In this document: positions 24,950 to 35,815 of the stretch, one piece after another | Numbering within the stretch: the stretch's first letter is position 1 | Layout: every line of letters starts with the position of its first letter | The notes under the pieces: model-generated | The model's input: the letters and a program-made list of their open reading frames with translations, nothing else | What the model was told of the DNA's origin: nothing | Databases searched by the model: none | Made by a program: the position numbers and the translations under genes | Assembly: GCF_051900535.1 (NCBI RefSeq) | Contig: NZ_JBHZGI010000002.1 | Coordinates: 1 to 64,000, forward strand | DNA: 64,000 nucleotides | Reading direction: 5' to 3' | Origin: Frateuria_A sp051900535 | Lineage (GTDB): Bacteria; Pseudomonadota; Gammaproteobacteria; Xanthomonadales; Rhodanobacteraceae

Positions 24950-26837
24950 GGCAGGTCCTCCGGGTTCGCCACGCCGTGGCGCTGGCGGTATTCCAGTTCG
25001 AACTTGCGCCGCAACAGCGCGCCCGGATCGTCCGGCACGCGCTGCAGCGCCTGGCGGAGCTCGGTCGGCAGGCGCGCCTGCGGGTCGTCCTTGTCCAGCG
25101 CGCCGAGCTGGTGCTCGTTGCCCTTGGCCTTGGCCTGGTCGCCCAACGCACGGTCCATCTGCTGCTTGAGCGCCTGCCCCGCGCGCGCCATGCGGGCCTG
25201 CTGCTCGGCGCGTTCCTGCGCGGTCAGCGGGCGGTTGGCGCCCTGCTGCTCGCGTTGCCCGCCATTGCGCTGGCTGTCCTGGTTGCCCTGTGCGTCCGGC
25301 TGCTGCTGGCCCTGGCCTTGCTGGCCCTGGTTGTCCTGCTTGCCGTCCTGCTGCTCACCGCGGCGGTTGCCCTGGCTGTCCTTCTTGGACTGCTCATCGC
25401 CCTGGCCCTGCTGGGACCGGGAGGATTTGCCGCCATTCTGATTCTGCGCGTCGGAATTGGGATCCTGCGGTGGCGGCTGGCGGCGCAGCCAGTCCTCGAC
25501 CGCCTGGCGGTTGGCCTTGGCGTCGGCATTGTGCGGATCGAGTGCGAGGGCGCGGTCGTAGGCCGCAAGCGCCTCCTGGTATTGGCCGGCCTTGGCCAGC
25601 GCGTTGCCGAGGTTGTACTGCGCGTCGGTGGTGCCGACCGGCTGCAGCGCTTCGATCGCCTTGTCGTAATCGTCCGCGCGGTAGGCGGCCACGCCGCGCA
25701 GCACCGGATCGCGGGCAAGCGCCAGGGCCTGTTTCGGATGGCCTTGGCGCAGCGCCTGGGTGGCTTGCTGGTCGCGGCGCTGCCACAGATCGTGCCAGGT
25801 ACCGGCTTCCGCGCGCGCCGGCACCAGCAGCGGCGCCAACGCCAACGGCAACAGCAACAGCCAGCCGCGGCGGAAGGCCAACGCCAGCAAAGGCAGCAGC
25901 GGCAGCAGCAGCCAAGGACCCCGGTCCTCCCATTGCGAACTGACCTGGCCGGTAGCGAGGTCGGCATCACCCGTGCGCAGCTGATCCTGCAACGCCTCGA
26001 TGTCGATATGGTCAGCCCGCATGGGAACATAGCGCCCACCACCGGCGGCGGCGAGCGCCGCCAGCGCGGCATCGTCGCGGCCGGCCATGGCCACGCCACC
26101 GTGTGCATCACGCAGGAAACCGCCCTCGGCAAGCGGTACCGGCCCGCCCTTGGAGGTCCCGACGCCCAACACCGAGACGCGCACGCCGTCGGCGCGAGCC
26201 TGGCGTGCGGCCTGCAGGGCCTCGGTATCGGCGTCGTCGGTGACCAGAATCAGCGAACCGCCGCCCACCTTGGCGTCGCGGATCAGCGCCGCGCCGCGCG
26301 CGATCGCGGCGGCGGCGTTGTCGCCCTCGACCGGCATCGTGTCCGGGGCGAGCGCGTCGAGCAGGTCGTCGAGGCTGTTGGCGTCGCTGGTCAGCGGCGC
26401 GACCACGAAAGCCTCGCCGGCATAGGCGACCAGGCCGTTGAGTCCGCCGCGATTGGCGGCGAAGAGATCGCGCGCCTTGTAGCGCGCGCGGTCGAGCCGG
26501 CTCGGCGCGACATCGCGCGCCAGCATGCGGTCGCTCAGGGAAATGGCCACCACCTGCGCCGCGCGGTCGGCAAAGAGCGGCTGCGGTACCCGGCTCCAGC
26601 TCGGCCCGGCGAACGCCAGCACGGCGAGCAACCAGCCCAGCGCCAGCAAGACTGGCGGCACGTTGTGCCGCTGGGCCCGGCCTTGGAGCAGATGCGGCAA
26701 CAGCTCGGGGTCGACCAGCCTTTCCAGCTGCGCGCGCGCCCCCTGCCCGCGTGTGGCCAGCCACGCCAGCAGAGGCATGACGAGCAGCAGCCACAACCAG
26801 GCCGGTCGCAGGAAATGGAACATCTGCAGCGCCTCGT

Positions 26838-26841
<4 letters not shown>
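24946..26841 (-). CDS. BatB-BatC fusion: VWA domain membrane protein with TPR tail
   Basis: A 631-residue protein. Residues ~10-80 hold two N-terminal helices, ~93-290 a von Willebrand A domain, and ~308-340 a C-terminal hydrophobic pair. Residues ~383-445 are a TPR region (DAQYNLGNALAKAGQYQEALAAYDRAL), and ~458-540 a Gln/Asn/Gly/Lys-rich low-complexity stretch followed by a helical tail. BatB and BatC are thus one chain. The first MIDAS motif, normally DxSxS, reads SLSDR at residues 101-105, so the metal site is probably lost. BatA in the same operon keeps it. The ATG overlaps the BatA stop (ATGA). Confidence 0.92.
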
Positions 26842-27828
<987 letters not shown>

Positions 27829-27836
<8 letters not shown>

Positions 27837-28323
27837 GGCGCATCCCCTTGCCCTGCGTGGCAAGCGCGACCCGCAGCCAGCAGCGAACGGCCTCCAGCAT
27901 GGCGCGGGTGTCGTAGGGGTGCGGGCGATACATCGCGGGCTCCAGCGTGAGCAGGCGCTCCAGCGTCGGTGCATCGACCGGCACCCGCGCCAGCGCCTGG
28001 CGCCAGGCTTCGCCGCGCAGACGGGCAGCCGCCGGGTCGTGCGTCCGCGCCACCCGGCGCAACAGCTGATGCAGGCCGGCCGCCAGCGCCTGCGCGTCGG
28101 CCGCGTGGCGAGTGGCCAGCACATCGACCTCGGCGAGGATGCGTGCGCGGCGGTGGCGCCGCTTCCGCTCGCGCAGCAACAGCCACACTCCCGTGCCCAG
28201 GAGCACCAGCACCAATGCTGCCAGCAGCCACCAACCCGGTGCCGGCGGCCACCAGGGTGGCGCTGGCGGCAGGTGAATGTCGCGCAGCTCCGGGCCCTTG
28301 GGGGGAGGCAGGTGGCGCATCAT
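27829..28323 (-). CDS. DUF4381 domain protein of the MoxR/Bat operon
   Basis: A 164-residue single-pass membrane protein. The N-terminal Pro-rich segment (IHLPPAPPWWPPAPGWWLL) runs into a helix (LLAALVLVLLGTGVWLLL) and a cytoplasmic helical domain containing DVLATRHAADAQALAAGLHQLLRRVA. This matches the DUF4381 family found between DUF58 and BatA genes. Its function is unknown, but it is a constant part of these operons. Its ATG overlaps the DUF58 stop (ATGA), and its 3' end overlaps BatA. Confidence 0.88.
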
Positions 28324-29249
28324 CGGGCGGGCCTCACGCCGAGCAAGGCCGTCAACGCCTCCAGCGGGTCGGCGGCAGTGTCGATGCTGCGCCAGCGCAG
28401 CCCGAGCGATTGGGCCAACGTTGCCAGGCGCGCATGGCCTGCGCCGAGGGCTCGCTGGAATTCACTGCGCTGGCGCGTGCCCTGGAGACTGACCTCGCGG
28501 CGTTCGCCGTCGTGTTCGAACGGATAGCGACCGGGTGGCGGCAGCTCGCGCTCGAGTGCATCGGCCACAACCAGCACGGCGACACGCGCGTGGCGCGTCA
28601 CTTCGCGCAGGCGACTGCGTGCCGCCTCGTCGCAACTCAAGCCGTCACTGATCAGCAGGACACGACTGGCGCCATGCAGGCGACCCGCACGTGCGATCGC
28701 ATCGGATAGCGGCTCGTCGATATCGTCGGTTGCGGCATCGGCATCCCATTCCGCCAGCGCGCCACACAGGGCCACCGCACCACGCGCACCACCGCGCGGC
28801 TTGAGCAGGTGCTGGCCGTTGCCAAAGGCCATCGCACCGACGCGCTCGCCCGCACGCACGGCATACCAGGCCGCCAGCGCCGCCGCGCGCGCGGCCTGCA
28901 CCGACTTGAAGCGCACGCGGGTGCCGAAACGCATGCTGGCGTGCGTGTCGAGCAGGATCAGCAAGCGTCCCTCGCGCTCTTCCTGGAACAGCTTGGTGTG
29001 CAATTCGCCACTGCGCGCGGTGAGGCGCCAATCGAGCCGGCGCACGTCATCGCCCGGCTGGTAGACGCGCGATTCGGCGTAATCCATGCCGCGGCCGTAA
29101 AGACGGCTGGATTGCTGCCCCGCCTGCGCGGCGCGGCTGTCCAGCGGAAGCGGACGCACGCGACCGACCCGCGCGCGCAGGGCGAGCAGTTCGGCCAGCG
29201 ATACGGTGGCGCGGCCATCGCCGTCGGCGCGCGCGGGCACGGCGGACAT
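28320..29249 (-). CDS. DUF58 domain protein of the MoxR/Bat operon
   Basis: A 309-residue cytosolic DUF58 protein with a VWA-like core. The family signature GDDVRRLDWRLTARSGELHTKLFQEEREGR is clear and is followed by LLILLDTHASM. DUF58 proteins accompany MoxR AAA ATPases and probably act as their adaptor. The gene starts inside the MoxR stop (TGATG), so translation is coupled. An in-frame GTG one codon upstream is an alternative start. Confidence 0.9.
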   Translation of the reverse strand: MSAVPARADGDGRATVSLAELLALRARVGRVRPLPLDSRAAQAGQQSSRLYGRGMDYAESRVYQPGDDVRRLDWRLTARSGELHTKLFQEEREGRLLILLDTHASMRFGTRVRFKSVQAARAAALAAWYAVRAGERVGAMAFGNGQHLLKPRGGARGAVALCGALAEWDADAATDDIDEPLSDAIARAGRLHGASRVLLISDGLSCDEAARSRLREVTRHARVAVLVVADALERELPPPGRYPFEHDGERREVSLQGTRQRSEFQRALGAGHARLATLAQSLGLRWRSIDTAADPLEALTALLGVRPAR

Positions 29250-30244
29250 CACGGCAGCGGCACGAGATCCAACAGGCGGTCGATGACCTGGTCGCTGCGC
29301 ACGCCCTCGGCCTCGGCTTCGTAGCTGAGCAGCACGCGGTGGCGCAGCACTTCATGCACCACACCGTGCACGTCCTCGGGCAACGCGTAGTCGCGCCCGG
29401 CCAGCCAGGCGTGCGCGCGGGCGCAACGGTCGAGTGCGATGGTTGCACGCGGGCTCGCGCCCCAGGCGATCCAACGCTTCAGTTCTGCGCCGTAGCGGCC
29501 GGCATCGCGAGTGGCCAGCACCAGTTGCGCAAGGTATTCCTCGAGCGCGGGCGCCACGTGCACTTCGAGCGCGGCGTCGCGCGCGGCGAAGACGTCGGCC
29601 GGGCTGAGCAGCGCGCGCGGCGACGCGGCCGGGTGCAGGGCGCGACGCGCCTGTTCGCGGGCCAGCTTCAGGATGGCGAGCTCCGAGGCCGCGTCGGGAT
29701 AGCCGATCGTCACGTGCATCACGAATCGGTCAAGCTGCGCCTCGGGCAATGCGAAGGTACCCTCCTGCTCGATGGGATTTTGCGTGGCCATCACCAGGAA
29801 CAGGTCGGGCAACCGCCAGGTGCTGCGGCCGACGGTGATCTGGCGCTCGGCCATCGCTTCCAGCAGCGCCGACTGCACCTTGGCCGGCGCGCGGTTGATC
29901 TCGTCGGCCAGCACGATGTTGTGGAACAGCGGCCCACGTTCGAACTCGAAACTGCCTGCCTGCGGGCGGAACACGTCGGTGCCGGTGAGGTCCGCCGGCA
30001 GCAGGTCGGGAGTGAACTGCACGCGATGGAAATCGGCCTCGATGCGCGCGGCCAGCGCCTTGACCGCGGTGGTCTTGGCCAGGCCGGGCGCGCCCTCGAC
30101 CAGCAGGTGGCCATCGGCCAGCAGCGCGATCAGAAGGCATTCGATCAGGTGCGGCTGGCCGATCACCTCGCGCTGCAGTTCGTCGCGCAAATGCACGAAG
30201 GCCTGCTGCAGGCGGTGGGGGGCGGCGCTGTGCGGTGTGTCCAT
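29249..30244 (-). CDS. MoxR family AAA ATPase
   Basis: A 331-residue AAA+ ATPase. Walker A is EGAPGLAKT, Walker B is NIVLADEINRAP, sensor 1 is VMATQNPIEQEG, and the C-terminal lid carries a sensor-2-like arginine in SPRATIALDR. MoxR ATPases act as chaperones for VWA-domain clients, here most probably BatA, BatB/C and the DUF58 protein encoded immediately downstream. The ATG at 30244 gives the family-typical short N-terminus before LQQAFVHLRDELQREVIGQ. It is the first gene of the six-gene overlapping operon. The terminator of pilQ lies 119 bp upstream, so the operon has its own promoter in 30245-30362. Confidence 0.95.
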   Translation of the reverse strand: MDTPHSAAPHRLQQAFVHLRDELQREVIGQPHLIECLLIALLADGHLLVEGAPGLAKTTAVKALAARIEADFHRVQFTPDLLPADLTGTDVFRPQAGSFEFERGPLFHNIVLADEINRAPAKVQSALLEAMAERQITVGRSTWRLPDLFLVMATQNPIEQEGTFALPEAQLDRFVMHVTIGYPDAASELAILKLAREQARRALHPAASPRALLSPADVFAARDAALEVHVAPALEEYLAQLVLATRDAGRYGAELKRWIAWGASPRATIALDRCARAHAWLAGRDYALPEDVHGVVHEVLRHRVLLSYEAEAEGVRSDQVIDRLLDLVPLP

Positions 30245-30362
30245 CGACGATCCAGGCAAGGCAACGCGGTAATGACCGCGCCAACGCACGGAAGTTTAGG
30301 TGCGCACGTGCAAGGGCCGCGTGTGCCGGACCGCATGGTCGCGCCTGCATTGGCTCCAAACG

Positions 30363-30392
30363 AAAAAAAGGCGGCCGAAGCCGCCTTTTTTT
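30363..30392 (-). terminator. Rho-independent terminator of the pilMNOPQ operon
   Basis: On the minus strand, GGCGGC, loop TTCG, GCCGCC is flanked by seven A and seven T residues. It starts 17 bp after the pilQ stop and separates the pil operon from moxR. The symmetrical A/T runs allow function in both directions. Confidence 0.93.
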
Positions 30393-30408
30393 CCCTTGCG
30401 TCGTGCGC

Positions 30409-32664
30409 TTACTGCAGCGTTTCGCTGAGGATGCGTGGCGTCACGAAGATCAACAGTTCCGCCTTATTGTTGTTCTTGACGGTCTTGCGGAACAGCGCGC
30501 CCACGCCAGGAATGTCGCCCAGGCCAGGCACCTTGCTGATGGTATTGGCCTTGGTGATCTCGTAGATGCCACCGAGCACGACCGTCTGGCCATTGTCCAC
30601 CAGCACCGAGGTGTTGATCTCGCGCGTGTCGATCTGCGGCACCTGGCCGCTGCCCGGGGCGTCGATGAAGCGGGCCAGCGCGTCCTTCTTGACGTTGATC
30701 TTCAGGTATACGCGGCTGTCGGCGGTGATCGTCGGGGTCACGCGCAGTTCCAGCACGGCATCCTTGAACTGCACCGTGGCGGTGCCGCTGCCGGCCGAGC
30801 CGGTGGCGCTGTTCTGATAGGTCACGTATCCGATCTGCTGGCCCTGGCGGATCACCGCTTCCTGCTGGTTGGCGGTGATCACGCGCGGGCTGGAGATGAC
30901 CTCGCCCCGGCCTTCGGTCTGCGCGGCCGACAGTTCCAGGTCGACAAGGTAGTTCGCGCCCAGGATCGCCAGACCGAAGCTGCCCATCGGATTGGCCGCC
31001 GGCAGGTTGACATTGAAGCCGCCCGCGCCGGTCTGATAGGTGGTGACACCCGAGGCGTTGCCCGCGCCGGAATTGTTGTTGGCGCGTTCGATCGCAAGGC
31101 TGCCTGCGCCGTTGGCGCCGCCTTGCGGTGCGGTGGTGATCACGTTGCCGCCGCTGGTGGTGTGCAGTGCCTGCACGCCCCACTTCACGCCCAACTCGCG
31201 GGTGAAGTCGTCGGTGGCCACCACGATGCGCGACTCGATGAGCACCTGCTGGACCGGACGGTCGAGCACGCCGATGAGTTCGCGCAGCTCGCGGATCTTG
31301 TCGGGCGTCTCGTTGAGCAACAAGGTGTTGGTGCGCTCGTCATAAGACACGCTACCGCGCGGCGACAGGAAGCCACGGGTGCCACCGCCACCACCACTCC
31401 CGGCGCCACTCTTGCTGCCGGTGGTCAGCAGCTTGGCAATGTCGGCTGCCTTGCCGTAGCTGATCGGCACGTAGTCGGTGACGAGCTCGGCGGTGTCTTC
31501 GGCCTTCAGGCGCGCCTCGGCCAGGTTTTGCTCGTAATTGGCCAGCTCCTGCTGCGGAGCGATCCAGATGACGTTGCCGTCACTGCGCTTGTCCAGGCCC
31601 TTGGCACGCAGGATCACATCCAGCGCCTGGTCCCACGGCACGTTGACCAGCCGCAGGGTAACGCTGCCGCCCACGCTGTCGGCCACGACCAGGTTCTTCT
31701 TGGACATCTCCGCGATGAACTGCAGCGCCGCGCGCACGGGAATGTCCTGGAAGTTGAACGTCACGCGGGTGCCGCTGTAGGCCGGCGGCTGGCCCTTGGC
31801 CAGCTTGCCATCGGCGGCCGCGGCATCCTTCTTGGGCGCGACCTCGACCACGTACTGGTCGGCCGTCTGGTAGGAGGAGGTCTCCACGTTGCCCTTGAGG
31901 TCGATCTCCATGTGCGCACCGCCGCCCATGCCGGCGCGGGTGGTGATCGACTGCACCGGCGTGGCGAAATCGAGCACATCCAGGCGCTGGGCCTGTTCGG
32001 CCGGCAGCTTCACGTGGCTCAGGTTGATGATGAGCTTGTCGCCCTCGCGGTGCATGTCGACATCCGCCCCGGCGCCGGTGAAACCGACCAGCACGCGGCC
32101 TTCGCCGTTCGGACCACGGCGGAAGTCGATGCCGGACACGGACGGGCCATCCATGCTCGAAGGCAGCGCCTTGGTCGGGTCGATCGCCGAGGCAGTGGTG
32201 GTGGTCTGCGCCGCGGTGCCGTTGTTGACGGTCATCACGAGGTCGTTGCCGTCCACGCGCGTGTCGTACGAGGCATCGCGCATCAGTTCGACCACCACAC
32301 GGGTACGCCCGCCGGCGGAAACGGCCGAGACGCCCGAGGTCGAACCCTTGCCGATGTCCAGGTGGCGCGGCGCCGCGTTGGTCGTGTCGGCGAAATCGAC
32401 GGCGATGCGCGGCGGATTGCCGGTAGTGAAAATGCGCGGCTGCGGCGGCGGGCCGCCCGCGAAATTCATGTGCAGCTCGACCTTGCCCCCCGGCAACGTG
32501 TCGTAACTGATCCCCTTGAGCGTGTTGGTGGCTGCCACGGCATCGCCCGCCCATGCGGCGGCGGCCATCAGCAGGCCCGTCAACAGGCATCGGCGTGCTT
32601 GGCGCATGGCTCGGCCCCGGACAGGTTGGATGTGGTTGCTCATTGCGTCAGCCCCTGTGTTCAT
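30409..32664 (-). CDS. pilQ: Type IV pilus secretin PilQ
   Basis: A 751-residue outer-membrane secretin forming the pilus exit pore. Order: N-terminal signal region; two AMIN domains (KGISYDTLPGGKVELHMNF and VSGIDFRRGPNGEGRVLVGF) that bind peptidoglycan; an STN/N0 domain (VTFNFQDIPVRAALQFIAEM); an N1 domain; and the secretin core with VLIESRIVVATDDFTRELGV and VPGLGDIPGVGALF near the end. A Gly/Ser-rich stretch near 410-425 interrupts the N1-to-secretin region. The ATG at 32664 overlaps the pilP stop (ATGA). An internal Met eight codons in is an alternative start. It is the last gene of pilMNOPQ. Confidence 0.97.
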   Translation of the reverse strand: MNTGADAMSNHIQPVRGRAMRQARRCLLTGLLMAAAAWAGDAVAATNTLKGISYDTLPGGKVELHMNFAGGPPPQPRIFTTGNPPRIAVDFADTTNAAPRHLDIGKGSTSGVSAVSAGGRTRVVVELMRDASYDTRVDGNDLVMTVNNGTAAQTTTTASAIDPTKALPSSMDGPSVSGIDFRRGPNGEGRVLVGFTGAGADVDMHREGDKLIINLSHVKLPAEQAQRLDVLDFATPVQSITTRAGMGGGAHMEIDLKGNVETSSYQTADQYVVEVAPKKDAAAADGKLAKGQPPAYSGTRVTFNFQDIPVRAALQFIAEMSKKNLVVADSVGGSVTLRLVNVPWDQALDVILRAKGLDKRSDGNVIWIAPQQELANYEQNLAEARLKAEDTAELVTDYVPISYGKAADIAKLLTTGSKSGAGSGGGGGTRGFLSPRGSVSYDERTNTLLLNETPDKIRELRELIGVLDRPVQQVLIESRIVVATDDFTRELGVKWGVQALHTTSGGNVITTAPQGGANGAGSLAIERANNNSGAGNASGVTTYQTGAGGFNVNLPAANPMGSFGLAILGANYLVDLELSAAQTEGRGEVISSPRVITANQQEAVIRQGQQIGYVTYQNSATGSAGSGTATVQFKDAVLELRVTPTITADSRVYLKINVKKDALARFIDAPGSGQVPQIDTREINTSVLVDNGQTVVLGGIYEITKANTISKVPGLGDIPGVGALFRKTVKNNNKAELLIFVTPRILSETLQ

Positions 32665-33203
32665 TTGTCGCCGAGCCCGATGCTGGCCGAACGTTCCATC
32701 CAGCCGCCATTGCCATTGGAGACCAGTTCGACCAGGTCGACGTGGTCTTCCGCGATGTCGGTGACCCGACCGTAGTTCTGTCCCATGTATTCATTGACGT
32801 GGATGCGGTGGATCACGCCACCGGGGTCCTTCACCAGCGCTTCGATACCGGCGCCGGTGCCGACCGTGCCCACCATCTTGAGGCTGTCCAGCGCGAACAT
32901 CTCGAGCGGCTCCTTGGCGCGCCCCTCGTCCGGACGCGGTCCGTTCGACGGGCCGCTCGGCTGCAGCTCGGCGGTGCTCGCGCTGAACGGATCGCGCTTG
33001 CCGTCATCGGAGTATTGGAAGGTCTCGAATGTCTTGATGACCGGCAGCGGCGGGATCGGCGCGCCCTTCTTGCTCTTTTCCTGGGCCACCCAGTCGCGCA
33101 GGTCGGACATGCCGCGGGTGCAACCGGCCAGCAGCAGCAAGGCGCAAAGCATCAGCAGCAACCGCGCCACATGGGTAGGCCTGATGGCGTTAAACCTGCT
33201 CAT
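32661..33203 (-). CDS. pilP: Type IV pilus assembly lipoprotein PilP
   Basis: A 180-residue inner-membrane lipoprotein with lipobox LLAGC (Cys28). A disordered middle leads to a beta-sandwich HR domain (LKMVGTVGTGAGIEALVKDPGGVIHRIHVNEYMGQNYGRV). PilP links the PilN-PilO complex to the PilQ secretin. The start overlaps the pilO stop (ATGA), and its own stop overlaps pilQ. Confidence 0.96.
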   Translation of the reverse strand: MSRFNAIRPTHVARLLLMLCALLLLAGCTRGMSDLRDWVAQEKSKKGAPIPPLPVIKTFETFQYSDDGKRDPFSASTAELQPSGPSNGPRPDEGRAKEPLEMFALDSLKMVGTVGTGAGIEALVKDPGGVIHRIHVNEYMGQNYGRVTDIAEDHVDLVELVSNGNGGWMERSASIGLGDK

Positions 33204-33871
33204 TTGCGCCCCCTCGCCTTGCCCTTGCCCTTGGCGGGCTTGGTCTCACCGCTCTCTTCGTCTTCCAGATAGCGGTAGGTCTTGACCGTGCCTTGCAACA
33301 CCAGCTGCCCGCCGGCCGGTGGTTCGCCATTGGCGCCGATCGGAAGCTGCGTGGACAGCGAAACGTCGTGCATGGTGAGGATCACCACCCGCGGCAGCGA
33401 GGCGACGCCACTGATGAAATTGCCGAACTGGTGGTAGGTGCCGACCATCTTCAGGTTGATCGGCTCCTCGGCGTAGAAGTCCTTGGGCTGCTCGGTGCCC
33501 GGATCGAACACCTGGATTTCCAGCCCTGCAGCCAGCGCGGTCTGCGAGATGTCCACCAGCAGCTCGGGCATCTCGGTCTTGCTGGGCAGCTGGCGCAGCA
33601 ACTGGCGCAGCATGTCCTGCATCTCGTCGAGCTGCTGCTGCAGCGCTTCGAGGTTGACCGCCTTGGCCTGCTTCTGGGTGAACTCCTGCTTCAGCGACAC
33701 CTCCTTCGCGGCCAGCGTCTCCAGGGAGTCCTGCTGGTCACTGACGTGCAGATACCAGCCAAGGAACATCACGACCAGGAACACCAGCACGGTGAAGAAG
33801 ATCTTGATCGATTTGGACCAGCCGCCAATGTTGTTGCGGTCGAGGTTGCGCAGTTCGTCGAAGAACTTCAT
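33200..33871 (-). CDS. pilO: Type IV pilus inner-membrane protein PilO
   Basis: A 223-residue protein with a short cytoplasmic start (FDELRNLDRNNIGGWS), a single helix (IKIFFTVLVFLVVMFLGWYL), a periplasmic coiled coil (QEFTQKQAKAVNLEALQQQLDEM) and a ferredoxin-like domain. PilO pairs with PilN to form the alignment platform. The C-terminal tail is unusually basic (KPAKGKGKARGRK). The start overlaps the end of pilN by 4 bp. Confidence 0.96.
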   Translation of the reverse strand: MKFFDELRNLDRNNIGGWSKSIKIFFTVLVFLVVMFLGWYLHVSDQQDSLETLAAKEVSLKQEFTQKQAKAVNLEALQQQLDEMQDMLRQLLRQLPSKTEMPELLVDISQTALAAGLEIQVFDPGTEQPKDFYAEEPINLKMVGTYHQFGNFISGVASLPRVVILTMHDVSLSTQLPIGANGEPPAGGQLVLQGTVKTYRYLEDEESGETKPAKGKGKARGRK

Positions 33872-34506
33872 TTGGCAGCCCCCCCACTGACGGCCGCGGA
33901 TCCCGATGCGGCGGGGGCACCGTTGCCCTGCAGCAGCACCGGCGTCTTGCCAGTCTCCTCTTCGGTCGGCTGGCTCAGCTTGACGCTCAAGCCGAACGTG
34001 TAGGGCATGCGCCCGGCGCGGTACTTGATTTCGGTCTTGTCGAGGTCCGCGTTGCCCATCCAGGGCGAGGCATCGAGGTTGCGCATGTATTCGGCCACGC
34101 TGGCGTTGGACTGGGCCACGCCATAAAGCACCATCGAGTCGGAGTTCTGCTTCATGCTGGTGAGGCGAACGCTGGCCGGGATCGTCTTAACCAGTTCGTC
34201 GAACAGGTGGACCATCTGCGAGCGGTTGGCCTGCAGCTGTTCGATGATCTGCTTGCGGGCAAGCAGCCGCTGGCGGACGTTTTCGAGATCCTTGATCTTG
34301 GCGATGCGCTCGTCCAGCTGCTTGATCTCACCCTGCAGGTAGGCATTGCGCTCGTTCTGGTTGTCGATGCGCATGCCCATCCAGAACGACCACAGGAACA
34401 GCGCCAGCAGCGCCGCACCGAAAGCCGCGCCCAGCTGCAGGAAGAACTCGCGCTCGCGTTGCTTGCGCCGCTCGGCGCGCCAGGGAAGCAGGTTGATGTG
34501 TGCCAT
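33868..34506 (-). CDS. pilN: Type IV pilus inner-membrane protein PilN
   Basis: A 212-residue protein. The N-terminal INLLPWRAERRKQRER motif docks into the PilM groove; this is the best-conserved PilN feature. A transmembrane helix (AAFGAALLALFLWSFWMGM), a coiled coil and a periplasmic ferredoxin-like domain follow. I chose the ATG at 34506, which overlaps the pilM stop (TGATG) and yields the MAHINLLPW start. Confidence 0.96.
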   Translation of the reverse strand: MAHINLLPWRAERRKQREREFFLQLGAAFGAALLALFLWSFWMGMRIDNQNERNAYLQGEIKQLDERIAKIKDLENVRQRLLARKQIIEQLQANRSQMVHLFDELVKTIPASVRLTSMKQNSDSMVLYGVAQSNASVAEYMRNLDASPWMGNADLDKTEIKYRAGRMPYTFGLSVKLSQPTEEETGKTPVLLQGNGAPAASGSAAVSGGAAK

Positions 34507-35564
34507 CAGTCGAAACTCCGGAGCGCCAGGCCGACGGCGATCATCAGCGCCGGGGCATCCTGTGCCAGCGACTGCGCCTGCACCTTGGGCGCCAGCGACA
34601 TGCGCGCCAGCGGATTGGCCACCATGCACGGCACGCCCAGCTGCTCCTCCAGCATCGGGCACAGGCCCTCGATGGAGGCGCAGCCGCCGGCCAGCACCAC
34701 CTGGTCGACCTTGCTGTACTCGCTGCCGGCGAAGAAGAACTGCAGCAGGCGGCTGATTTGCTGGATCAGCGCCTCCTTGAACGGCTCCAGCGCCTCGGTC
34801 TCGTAGGACTCGGGCAGGCCGCCCTTGCGCTTGGCGCGGCCAGCTTCCTCGTAGGAAAGGCCGTAGCGGCGCATGATCTCGTCAGTCAGCTGCTTGCCAC
34901 CGAAGACCTGCTCGCGCGAATAGATGGTGCGCTGGTGGCGCAGCACCGACAGCGTGGTCATGGTGGCGCCGATGTCGACCACGGCGACCAGCGCATCACG
35001 ACTGACGTTGAGCTGGTCGACCAGCATCGCGAAGGCGTTCTCCATCGCGAACGCCTCGACGTCGATCACCTTGGCAGCGAGGCCACCCAGGTCCAGCGCG
35101 GCGACGCGCATGTCAACGTTCTCGGTGCGCGAGGCGGCCAGCAGGACGTTGTTCATGTCCGGGTTGTCGCGCACGGGCCCCATCACCTCGAAGTCGAGGC
35201 TGACCTCGTCGATCGGGTAGGGGATGTACTGGTTGGCCTCGACCTGGATCTGGCCTTCGAGGTCTTCCTCGGAAAGATCCCCGGACATCGGCACGATGCG
35301 CGTGATCACGGCCGATCCGGCCACCGCGGCCGAGGCGTGCTTGAGTTTGGAGCCGGACCGCGCCAGCGCCCGTCGGATCGCCTCGCCCACCGCCTCGACC
35401 TCGACGATGTTCTTCTCGACCACGGCATTGGGGGGCAGCGGCTCGACCGCGTAATGTTCCACGCGATAGCGCCCGCCGGTCTGGCTCAGCTGTAGCAGCT
35501 TGACCGCGGTCGAACTGATGTCGACGCCGATCAGCGACGGCTTCTTGGGTGTAAACAGACCCAC
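34506..35564 (-). CDS. pilM: Type IV pilus actin-like protein PilM
   Basis: A 352-residue cytoplasmic actin/FtsA-like ATPase. The phosphate-1 motif IGVDISSTAVKLLQLS, the phosphate-2 motif AVVDIGATMTTLSVLR and the adenosine motif VVLAGGCASIEGL are all visible. It binds the N-terminus of PilN and forms the cytoplasmic part of the pilus alignment complex. It is the first gene of the pil operon, with 251 bp to the divergent ponA start. Confidence 0.96.
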   Translation of the reverse strand: MGLFTPKKPSLIGVDISSTAVKLLQLSQTGGRYRVEHYAVEPLPPNAVVEKNIVEVEAVGEAIRRALARSGSKLKHASAAVAGSAVITRIVPMSGDLSEEDLEGQIQVEANQYIPYPIDEVSLDFEVMGPVRDNPDMNNVLLAASRTENVDMRVAALDLGGLAAKVIDVEAFAMENAFAMLVDQLNVSRDALVAVVDIGATMTTLSVLRHQRTIYSREQVFGGKQLTDEIMRRYGLSYEEAGRAKRKGGLPESYETEALEPFKEALIQQISRLLQFFFAGSEYSKVDQVVLAGGCASIEGLCPMLEEQLGVPCMVANPLARMSLAPKVQAQSLAQDAPALMIAVGLALRSFD

Positions 35565-35772
35565 GATTTTCCCCCTTGGCCCCTGGCGTCCGGGCCGGAA
35601 ACCGGCGGATGCGCGAAGGCATTAGATCGAAAAATTAACGCTATGGCAACGGCCTACGGCAACTTTCTCAACAAAATGGCGTGATGGCCTGCACATTTGG
35701 TTGACACCGCCCCTGGTGGGCCGTTTTCGCGATCCAGCCCCGGTTCGGGCGGGCGATCGATAGTGCAACATC

Positions 35773-35778
35773 TATACT
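35773..35778 (+). promoter_or_regulatory. Candidate -10 box for ponA
   Basis: TATACT lies 38 bp before the ponA start inside the 251-bp divergent pilM-ponA region, which is AT-richer than average. I see no good -35 box at the usual distance, and a TTGACA at 35701-35706 is too far away to pair with it. The evidence is weak. Confidence 0.3.
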
Positions 35779-35815
35779 CGACAGTGTTTTGACTTGAGTC
35801 TCGCTCTTCCAAACC

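Noticed and set aside
25240..25470. Q/N/G-rich stretch in BatB/C as a nucleotide repeat or CRISPR-like array
   Set aside because: There are no regular repeat units or spacers. It is in frame within the BatC part and is a known type of low-complexity tail of this family.
30235..32775. 846-codon plus-strand open frame opposite pilQ
   Set aside because: It is the shadow of pilQ. The pilQ reading shows AMIN, STN and secretin domains, and the antisense reading is unstructured Arg/His/Gly-rich sequence.
35701..35706. TTGACA as -35 box of ponA
   Set aside because: It is about 66 bp upstream of the only good -10-like box (TATACT at 35773), far from the 16-18 bp spacing required.
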